Source: JBGQJN01 sp964423175 (lineage in GTDB: Bacteria > Patescibacteriota > Minisyncoccia > 2-02-FULL-40-12 > IGHO2-01-FULL-4-A). From it: a stretch of DNA of 18,512 nucleotides. The notes beneath the pieces were generated by a model, which saw only the letters and a list, made by a program, of their open reading frames with translations, made no database searches and was not told the origin of the DNA. Location: assembly GCA_964423175.1 (NCBI GenBank), contig CAYRDM010000011.1:1-18512 (forward strand), given 5' to 3'. Within the stretch, counting starts at the first letter, position 1, and each line of letters opens with the position of its first letter. Position numbers and translations under genes: made by a program. This document shows, piece after piece, positions 12,958 through 18,512 of this stretch.

Positions 12958-13473
12958 ATGGGCAAGGCAACTGGAAACAAAGAAATTGAACGCAGGTTCT
13001 TACTTAACAGGCTCCCTAATGATATTATCGGAATGTCAGAAGACGCCAGATGGTACATGACTGCTTATTTGCATACTGAAAATCCAGAGGTAAGAATAAG
13101 GCGTTGGCTACGGGTTTGCCCAGCAAGGGGTGAAGCTTCGTTTTCGATGGCCGTTAAGTTCGGCGACGGGATTGAAAGATACGAATTTTTGTATGATGTT
13201 CCCAAGGAACTTTTTGATAAAGAGTCCATCGGCAAGCCGATGATTTTAAAAACCAGATTTAGGGTAAAAGAACGCAAGGGAGTGATCTGGGAACTAGACT
13301 CTTTCGAAGGAGCATTGAGAGGTCTATATGTGGCCGAAATTGAGCTTAAAAAGGCGGATCAAAAAGTTGAGTTCCCCAGCTGGCTAGCTCCACATGTGCA
13401 AAAAGAGGTTACTGGAGATCCCCGGTACTATAATAAGAATTTAGTTTCAAACGGTCTTCCCGATCCAAGATAA
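12958..13473 (+). CDS. CYTH-domain protein (triphosphate tunnel family), 171 aa
   Basis: CYTH proteins bind triphosphates and divalent metals inside a beta-barrel tunnel; known members are inorganic triphosphatases, thiamine triphosphatases and class IV adenylate cyclases. The N-terminal signature ExExK appears as EIERR (9-13), with Arg in place of Lys. Basic tunnel strands VRIRRWLRV (45-53), KFGDGIERYEF (67-77) and RFRVKER (100-106) and the acidic AEIELKKADQ (126-135) follow, ending with the family-typical EVTGDPRYYNKNL (150-162). The substrate cannot be decided; tripolyphosphate hydrolysis is the most common activity in bacteria. It has its own promoter and terminator. The ATG is preceded by a copy of the CGGGGTTTAATA arm of the upstream terminator. 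Confidence 0.85.
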   Translation: MGKATGNKEIERRFLLNRLPNDIIGMSEDARWYMTAYLHTENPEVRIRRWLRVCPARGEASFSMAVKFGDGIERYEFLYDVPKELFDKESIGKPMILKTRFRVKERKGVIWELDSFEGALRGLYVAEIELKKADQKVEFPSWLAPHVQKEVTGDPRYYNKNLVSNGLPDPR

Positions 13474-13475
13474 AT

Positions 13476-13500
13476 AGCCCCAAGGGGGCTTTTTAATTTT
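13476..13500 (+). terminator. Terminator after the CYTH gene
   Basis: AGCCCC (13476-13481), a three-base loop and GGGGCT (13485-13490) followed by TTTTAATTTT. Confidence 0.75.
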
Positions 13501-13508
13501 CCTCTATT

Positions 13509-13517
13509 TGATATACT
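13509..13517 (+). promoter_or_regulatory. Possible lysS promoter, extended -10
   Basis: TGATATACT has the TGn plus TATACT form of an extended -10 box. It follows the terminator directly, and no clear -35 box precedes it. The predicted start is about 13 bases before the lysS ATG, with no Shine-Dalgarno. Confidence 0.45.
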
Positions 13518-13536
13518 CAAATATGAAGATTTATTT

Positions 13537-15012
13537 ATGGCTTTAGAAGAAATTCGTAAAGCGAGGATTGCCAAACTCGAAAAGATTAAAGACAACGGCA
13601 ATGATCCATATCCTGCTGGGTCTTTGCGTACACAAAAGTTGGCAGAAGCCATTGAGGATTTTGAAGAACTTTCTCATCAAAAAACAAAAATAGTTTTAGC
13701 TGGTAGAGTAATAGCAAAGAGGCAACATGGCGGATCTACCTTCGTCGATATTAATGACGGTTCAGAACAAATTCAATTACTTCTCAAAAAAGATATCATT
13801 GGAGATCAGCAATATGATCTATTTTCAGAAACTGTTGATGTCGGGGATTTTTTGGAGGCGGGTGGGACACTTTTTAGAACCAAGAAAGACGAACGCACTC
13901 TTGAGGCCGAGAATTACAAAATATTAACAAAGACTCTTTTGCCTTTGCCAGAAAAATGGCACGGCTTACAAGACGTTGAGGAGCGCTATCGTAAAAGATA
14001 TCTGGATCTAATTTTTAATAAAGAAGTAAAAGATCGTTTAGAAACAAGATCAAAAATAATTCAAAATTTGAGGAATTTTATGATTGGTCATGATTTTTTG
14101 GAGGTCGTGACTCCTACATTGCAGCCTTTGTATGGGGGAGCTTCGGCCAGACCTTTCAAAACTCATATGCACGATCTTGATATCGATTTATATTTGCGCA
14201 TAGCGCCCGAGCTCTATCTTAAGCGTTTATTGGTTGGGGGCTTTGAAAAAGTTTTCGAATTTACGACTAACTTCCGCAACGAAGGAATGGACAGAGATCA
14301 CAATCCGGAGTTCTCTGTGTTGGAGTTTTACGCAGCCTATAAAGATATAGACTGGCTTATGGGTTTTACAGAAAAACTTTTGGAAGACCTCGTGACCAAT
14401 GTTTTTGAAAAGACCGAAATAACATACGAAGAACATAGGGTGGATTTTACAGGGCCGTATAATAGATTTAAGTTCAATGATTTATTAAAAGAAAACTGTG
14501 AGCTTGATTACGAGACTGATGATGAAAAAGAATTTAAAAAAGTTGCTGAAAAATTGCAAATAAAGATAGACAAAGCAACCAACAAGGCGGTTTTGGCTGA
14601 CGAATTGTTTAAGAAAGTGGTCAGACCAAAGTTAATAAAACCTACTTTTATAACTCATTGGCCGGCTGAGATTTTACCTTTGGCTAAGAGGGTTGATGAT
14701 TCTGCTTTTGTTGGAGCTTTTCAGTTTTTTGCAGCAGGACACGAGTTGATTAAGGCCTTCCAGGAGTTAAATGATCCTATAGATCAAAGGGAAAGATTTC
14801 AATCACAGGAAAATCGTAGGGCCAAGGGTGACGAAGAAGCCCAAAGGTTAGATGAGGATTTTATAGAGGCGTTGGAGTATGGCATGCCACCTGCAGCAGG
14901 TTTTGGTATGGGCATAGATCGTTTGGTCGCCTTGCTTACAGGAGCACATTCAATTCGAGAAATTATTTTGTTTCCTTTAATGAAACCCAAAAATAATAAC
15001 GAGGATAAATAA
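13537..15012 (+). CDS. lysS: Lysyl-tRNA synthetase, class II
   Basis: LysRS charges tRNA-Lys with lysine. At 491 aa it has the standard length and layout: an N-terminal OB-fold that binds the anticodon (about 52-135) and a class II catalytic core. Motif 2 is TNFRNEGMDRDHNPEFSVLE (244-263), and motif 3 contains GMGIDRL (457-463) close to the C-terminus, followed by REIILFP. The sequence HNPEFSVLEFYAAY distinguishes it from AspRS and AsnRS, which share the OB-fold. The start ATG lies just after the CYTH terminator and a likely extended -10 box. serS starts three bases after its stop, so the two synthetases are probably cotranscribed. Confidence 0.96.
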   Translation: MALEEIRKARIAKLEKIKDNGNDPYPAGSLRTQKLAEAIEDFEELSHQKTKIVLAGRVIAKRQHGGSTFVDINDGSEQIQLLLKKDIIGDQQYDLFSETVDVGDFLEAGGTLFRTKKDERTLEAENYKILTKTLLPLPEKWHGLQDVEERYRKRYLDLIFNKEVKDRLETRSKIIQNLRNFMIGHDFLEVVTPTLQPLYGGASARPFKTHMHDLDIDLYLRIAPELYLKRLLVGGFEKVFEFTTNFRNEGMDRDHNPEFSVLEFYAAYKDIDWLMGFTEKLLEDLVTNVFEKTEITYEEHRVDFTGPYNRFKFNDLLKENCELDYETDDEKEFKKVAEKLQIKIDKATNKAVLADELFKKVVRPKLIKPTFITHWPAEILPLAKRVDDSAFVGAFQFFAAGHELIKAFQELNDPIDQRERFQSQENRRAKGDEEAQRLDEDFIEALEYGMPPAAGFGMGIDRLVALLTGAHSIREIILFPLMKPKNNNEDK

Positions 15013-15015
15013 AAA

Positions 15016-16308
15016 ATGCTAGATATAAAATTTATTAGAGAAAACCAGGAGCTTGTAAAGAAAACCTTGAAAAACAAAAGAGTTGATTTTGATCTGGATA
15101 AGCTTATAGCCTTGGATGAAAGACGCAGACACGTAATTGGTGAGTTGGAGGGTAAGCGTGCAAAACAAAATGCCGGTTCAAAAGGCGGGCCTAAATCACC
15201 AACGGAAATTGAAACTCTTAAGAAAGTAAAAGATGAGATAAAAATTCTTGAGGAAGAAATGGGACATGTTGAAAAGGAATTCGATGATTCGATTTCGAAG
15301 ATACCGAATATTCCATCAGAAGACACCCCAATCGGCAAAGACGAATCGGAGAACAAAGTCATAAGAGAGGTTGGCAAAAAAAAGAATTTCGATTTTAAGC
15401 CCAAAGAACATTGGGAACTAGGTCAGGCCTTGGGGATTATTGATACGGAAACCGCCGGTAATGTTAGCGGTTCACGGTTTGCTTATATAAAGGGCGGATT
15501 GGGCTTGTTGCAGTTTGCTTTGGTGCAATTGGTTTTTTCTGTGGTAACCGATGAGGGTACTCTCAAGAAAATTATTAAAAAAGCGGGGCTAAATATTAAA
15601 GTCAAACCGTTTGTGCCGGTAATTCCGCCAGTCTTTATTAAACCAGATATAATGCAAAAAATGGCTAGACTTGAGCCGAGAGAAGAAAGATATCACATCG
15701 TTAGCGATGATTTGTATCTTGTCGGTAGCGCAGAACATACACTTGGCCCACTTCATATGGGAGAGATTTTGGCCGAAGAAAAATTACCCATTAGATATAT
15801 TGGTTATTCAACGGCCTTTAGACGGGAAGCGGGATCTTATGGCAAAGATACTAAGGGCATATTGCGTCTGCATCAGTTTGATAAGCTTGAGATGGAGTCA
15901 TTTTCTTTACCTGAAGACTCTGTAAAGGAACAAGACTTTTTCGTCGCAATCCAGGAGTATATAATGCAACTCCTGGAGATCCCATATCGTGTTGTTCAGA
16001 TTTGCAGTGGTGACATGGGCGGTCCTGATTCTCGTCAGGTTGATATAGAGAGTTGGATGCCTGGGCAGGATAGGTATAGAGAGACTCACACTGCTGATCT
16101 AATGACTGATTATCAATCAAGAAGGCTTGGCACAAAAGTTAGAAGGGGAAATAAAACAGAATTTGTTCACATGAATGATGCTACTGCATTGGCTATAGGC
16201 AGAACGATTATTGCCATAATGGAAAATTATCAAACAAAAAAGGGGACCGTTATGGTTCCCAAGGTTCTGAAGAAGTGGATGTTCGGAATCAAAGAGATTG
16301 AGAAATAG
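15016..16308 (+). CDS. serS: Seryl-tRNA synthetase
   Basis: SerRS charges tRNA-Ser. The 430-aa protein begins with the two-helix coiled-coil arm (about 28-105) that grips the long variable arm of tRNA-Ser. The catalytic core carries a serine-site segment VGSAEHTL (236-243; TAEV or TSEH in relatives), motif 2 with TAFRREAGSYGKDTKG (266-281), and motif 3 NDATALAIGRTIIAIMENYQ (387-406). The usual motif-3 start NGSG or NGTG is NDAT here, a small variation whose effect I cannot judge. A GAGG lies 11 bases upstream of the ATG, too far to be a confident ribosome binding site. alr follows after six bases. Confidence 0.95.
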   Translation: MLDIKFIRENQELVKKTLKNKRVDFDLDKLIALDERRRHVIGELEGKRAKQNAGSKGGPKSPTEIETLKKVKDEIKILEEEMGHVEKEFDDSISKIPNIPSEDTPIGKDESENKVIREVGKKKNFDFKPKEHWELGQALGIIDTETAGNVSGSRFAYIKGGLGLLQFALVQLVFSVVTDEGTLKKIIKKAGLNIKVKPFVPVIPPVFIKPDIMQKMARLEPREERYHIVSDDLYLVGSAEHTLGPLHMGEILAEEKLPIRYIGYSTAFRREAGSYGKDTKGILRLHQFDKLEMESFSLPEDSVKEQDFFVAIQEYIMQLLEIPYRVVQICSGDMGGPDSRQVDIESWMPGQDRYRETHTADLMTDYQSRRLGTKVRRGNKTEFVHMNDATALAIGRTIIAIMENYQTKKGTVMVPKVLKKWMFGIKEIEK

Positions 16309-16314
16309 GTAAAC

Positions 16315-17418
16315 TTGTCAAATAATAACTACAAAACATGGGTTGAGATCTCAACGGGCAATTTGGCCAGCAATGTTAAAGCTGTCCGCGGATTGTTAAA
16401 GGAGGCTACAAATCTGATGGCAGTTGTAAAATCCAACGCCTATGGTCATGGTCTTGTAGAAACTGGAAAGATTTTTTCAAAATTAGATTTAGATTGGATT
16501 GGAGTTGATCATATAGATGAGGCAATAGAACTTAGAAAAAATGGAATCAGTTTGCCCATGCTGGTTATCGGTTTTACCCCAGAAGATAGATTCAGGGAAG
16601 CTCTAGAAAATAAAGTTAGTCTGACCATTTATAATAAATTAAAATCTACACCGCCTGAGGGCGTGTCTTTTCATATTAAGGTTGATACGGGAATGTCTCG
16701 ACAGGGTGTTTTGGTTTCTGAACTAGAAGATTTTATTAATTCACTTCCTCGCGGATTAAATATTCAGGGTGTCTTAACTCATTTTGCAAACGCGGACAAT
16801 CTGAGCGATCGCGCTTACCCAGAAGCACAGTTGGCAAGCTTTTATCAGTCCCTAGAGATTTTTAATAAAAAAGGCATTAATCCCAAAATAATACATTCAA
16901 GTGCCACACCGGCTTTTTTTACAATGCCAGAGAGTCAGTTTAATCTGGTTAGGATAGGGATTGCCTTTTATGGTCTTTGGCCTTCCTCAGACTTCTCTGA
17001 CAATTTTAAGAAGCTCGGTCTATTGCCTGCTCTTTCTTGGAAAACCAGAATTGTTCAGATTAAAGAGATAGAAGAGGGAAGACCCGTTGGCTATGGAATT
17101 ACTGAAACCGTAAAAAAGAAAACCAAGATCGCCGTTTTGCCCATTGGATATTATGACGGCTACAACAGGAGTTTGTCATCAATCGGTGAGGTTCTGATCG
17201 GTGGCAAAAGAAGTCGAGTTTTGGGAAGAATATCCATGAACCTTATGGTAGTTGATATAACAGGCGATGACGCATCTAAGATTTGGGATGAGGTTGTTTT
17301 GATCGGAAATCAAGGCGAGGAGACAATTACGGCTGAAGATGTCGCAAGGAAGATCGGCACAATAAGCTATGAAATTGTTTGCAGGATTAATCCGCTGTTA
17401 CCTAGGATTTATATTTAG
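16315..17418 (+). CDS. alr: Alanine racemase
   Basis: Alr converts L-alanine to D-alanine for peptidoglycan precursors. The 367-aa fold-type III PLP enzyme has the cofactor lysine Lys39 in AVVKSNAYGHG (36-46), the conserved Arg129 in KVDTGMSRQG, and the catalytic tyrosine Tyr260 in VGYGITET on the second domain. RIGIAFYGLWPS (213-224) and GRISMNLMVVDI (304-315) are further family segments. The start is TTG: it aligns with the family N-terminus, lies six bases after the serS stop, and has AGG a few bases upstream. A YggS-type PLP protein is excluded because the C-terminal beta domain with Tyr260 is complete. It probably belongs to the lysS-serS transcript. Confidence 0.95.
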   Translation: MSNNNYKTWVEISTGNLASNVKAVRGLLKEATNLMAVVKSNAYGHGLVETGKIFSKLDLDWIGVDHIDEAIELRKNGISLPMLVIGFTPEDRFREALENKVSLTIYNKLKSTPPEGVSFHIKVDTGMSRQGVLVSELEDFINSLPRGLNIQGVLTHFANADNLSDRAYPEAQLASFYQSLEIFNKKGINPKIIHSSATPAFFTMPESQFNLVRIGIAFYGLWPSSDFSDNFKKLGLLPALSWKTRIVQIKEIEEGRPVGYGITETVKKKTKIAVLPIGYYDGYNRSLSSIGEVLIGGKRSRVLGRISMNLMVVDITGDDASKIWDEVVLIGNQGEETITAEDVARKIGTISYEIVCRINPLLPRIYI

Positions 17419-17435
17419 TTTTATTTTTTCTAAAA

Positions 17436-18230
17436 ATGAGGGTCTATAAAGACGAACTCAGGGCCAAAAAACAAAAAAGATTTATTATCAAAACCATTTT
17501 TATTGTTTTGATATTTTTTGTTTTATTGGATGGAATATTCTATCTTTTGTTCTTTGCCAAGTTGTTTAACATAAGATCTCTTTCTATTGATGTGCCAGAA
17601 GATTCAAGGGACAGGATAGAAGAATCTGTAGCGGGTTGGCTTAAGGCCGGTTTTTGGGAGTTTACTAGAAATAATAATATATTTTTTGTTTCTTCAGCAG
17701 GTTTGAAGGCCCAATTAATTAATCAGTTCCCAAATCTAGAAACAGTTCAAGTATCTTCTAAGTTTCCTCATAGTTTTTCTGTTTCAGCTACGGCTAGAAA
17801 GCCTATCGGCGTTTGGTGTTTAAGCTCAAAAAATCAGTGTTTTTATTTTGATAAATATGCGATTGCTTTTGTTCAGACTCAGCCTTCCAACGGCTACTTG
17901 CTGATTAATGTAAATGATAAACGATCTAGAGAACTTAAACTGGGCGAAACTGTTTCTTCTCGGGAGTGGTACAAAAGTATAATTTTAGTCAGGGACATGC
18001 TTTATAGTAACGGAATTAATATCTCAGAGTTTTCTATACCAGTAGATTCGTTTGATGAGTTTGATGCAAAAACATCAGAGGGCTGGAGCATTTTGTTAAG
18101 TAATCAAACAGATTTAGTCGGGCAAATTAATTCGTTAAATCAGTTTTTGAAAGAAAAAATCACACCAGAACAAAGGAAAGGCCTACAGTATGTAGATCTT
18201 AGGATTCAGGATAGGGTCTATTATAAGTAG
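17436..18230 (+). CDS. ftsQ: FtsQ/DivIB-like cell division protein
   Basis: FtsQ (DivIB) is a bitopic divisome scaffold that recruits FtsB, FtsL and the septal synthase. The 264-aa protein has a basic cytoplasmic N-terminus (KDELRAKKQKR), one membrane helix (about 17-41) and a POTRA-like domain from about 44 to 115 (FNIRSLSIDVPE, then a LKAQLINQFPNLETVQVSS segment), followed by RKPIGVW and the FtsQ beta domain. The family is weakly conserved, so the call rests on topology and these segments. It lies 17 bases after alr, has no Shine-Dalgarno, and no ftsA or ftsZ follows. A new promoter starts just after its stop, so the run ends here. Confidence 0.75.
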   Translation: MRVYKDELRAKKQKRFIIKTIFIVLIFFVLLDGIFYLLFFAKLFNIRSLSIDVPEDSRDRIEESVAGWLKAGFWEFTRNNNIFFVSSAGLKAQLINQFPNLETVQVSSKFPHSFSVSATARKPIGVWCLSSKNQCFYFDKYAIAFVQTQPSNGYLLINVNDKRSRELKLGETVSSREWYKSIILVRDMLYSNGINISEFSIPVDSFDEFDAKTSEGWSILLSNQTDLVGQINSLNQFLKEKITPEQRKGLQYVDLRIQDRVYYK

Positions 18231-18242
18231 GGTGTTTTATAA

Positions 18243-18271
18243 TTGACAAATATGGTTTGCTATTCTATAAT
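18243..18271 (+). promoter_or_regulatory. Perfect consensus promoter
   Basis: TTGACA (18243-18248), exactly 17 bases, TATAAT (18266-18271). It matches the sigma-70 consensus in both boxes and spacing, and gives a leader of about 30 bases with a Shine-Dalgarno before the ATG at 18308. Confidence 0.8.
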
Positions 18272-18307
18272 CAAGGCATAACTAGTTTTCAGGTTTACAG
18301 AGGGAAA

Positions 18308-18512
18308 ATGTCTAATCCCAAAACAGAATTCTACTATTCTATAACCGATTTGATTGCCGAACAGGTTGCGGAGCTTTTGAAAAGCTATGATGACAGGACT
18401 CTTGATGAGATCCATGCAAAAATTTCTGTTCTTTTGGAACTTCTGAGACGTACTGAGGTTCCCGGGTCTCATGTGGCTGGTCTCAGACTGAGGCTAGAAA
18501 CTATTGCTAAAG
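18308..18512 (+). CDS. Orphan hypothetical protein, start only
   Basis: The window ends inside this gene; 68 codons are visible. I do not recognise it. The N-terminus MSNPKTEFYYS is followed by mostly helical, charged sequence (LIAEQVAELLKSYDD, then ISVLLELLRR and LRLRLETIAK) without membrane segments or signal peptide. The start is fixed by a Shine-Dalgarno AGAGGG (18299-18304) three bases before the ATG and by the perfect promoter at 18243-18271, which makes it one of three genes here with both a TTGACA promoter and a clear ribosome binding site. The complete length and function cannot be seen. Confidence 0.65.
   Translation, partial: MSNPKTEFYYSITDLIAEQVAELLKSYDDRTLDEIHAKISVLLELLRRTEVPGSHVAGLRLRLETIAK

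Noticed and set aside
14799..15404. 201-codon minus-strand open frame opposite lysS and serS
   Set aside because: It is antisense to two certain synthetase genes, is Ser/Phe-rich as expected of the complement of Lys/Glu-rich coding sequence, and has no start signals.

Overview
The window looks like the chromosome of a small-genome bacterium of the Candidate Phyla Radiation (Patescibacteria, probably Parcubacteria-like). This is an inference. It rests on AT-rich DNA, tightly packed and very short housekeeping genes, a single-domain MGMT, a short prolyl-tRNA synthetase without the editing insertion, and mostly Shine-Dalgarno-less starts. No 16S rRNA is present to confirm it. Nearly all of the window is chromosomal core. 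One 100-N scaffold gap lies at 10189-10288.

Layout. 1-750: an orphan minus-strand gene with its own promoter and terminator, then a probable short minus-strand RNA. 752-2148: a minimal MGMT protein and murG. 2169-2507 (minus): an A-type Fe-S carrier. 2579-7052: a compact plus-strand run of holB (DNA polymerase III delta prime), frr (ribosome recycling), rseP (site-2 protease), two small unknown proteins and proS. 7060-7793: about 730 bases with no convincing gene, packed with hairpins. A consensus promoter inside the end of proS precedes it and a terminator closes it; I read it as a long structured RNA that I cannot name. 7854-12330: the rod-shape cluster mreB-mreC-[orphan minus gene, gap]-mreD (fragment)-mrdA. 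12398-13473: greA and a CYTH-domain protein. 13537-18230: lysS, serS, alr and a ftsQ-like division gene. From 18308: the start of another orphan gene with a perfect promoter, cut by the window end.

Function. Much of the window serves the cell envelope: alr supplies D-alanine, MurG makes lipid II, PBP2 with MreBCD builds the lateral wall, FtsQ belongs to the divisome, and RseP cleaves membrane substrates. The rest is translation (ProRS, LysRS, SerRS, RRF), transcription (GreA), replication (HolB), Fe-S assembly and a possible DNA repair protein.

Two expression styles are visible. Most core genes have no Shine-Dalgarno sequence, and several have a -10 box so close to the start codon that the mRNA would be leaderless or nearly so. 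The three orphan genes (28-378, 9750-10088, 18308-end) each have a TTGACA promoter and a clear purine-rich ribosome binding site. The most unusual element is the structured RNA at 7060-7793.
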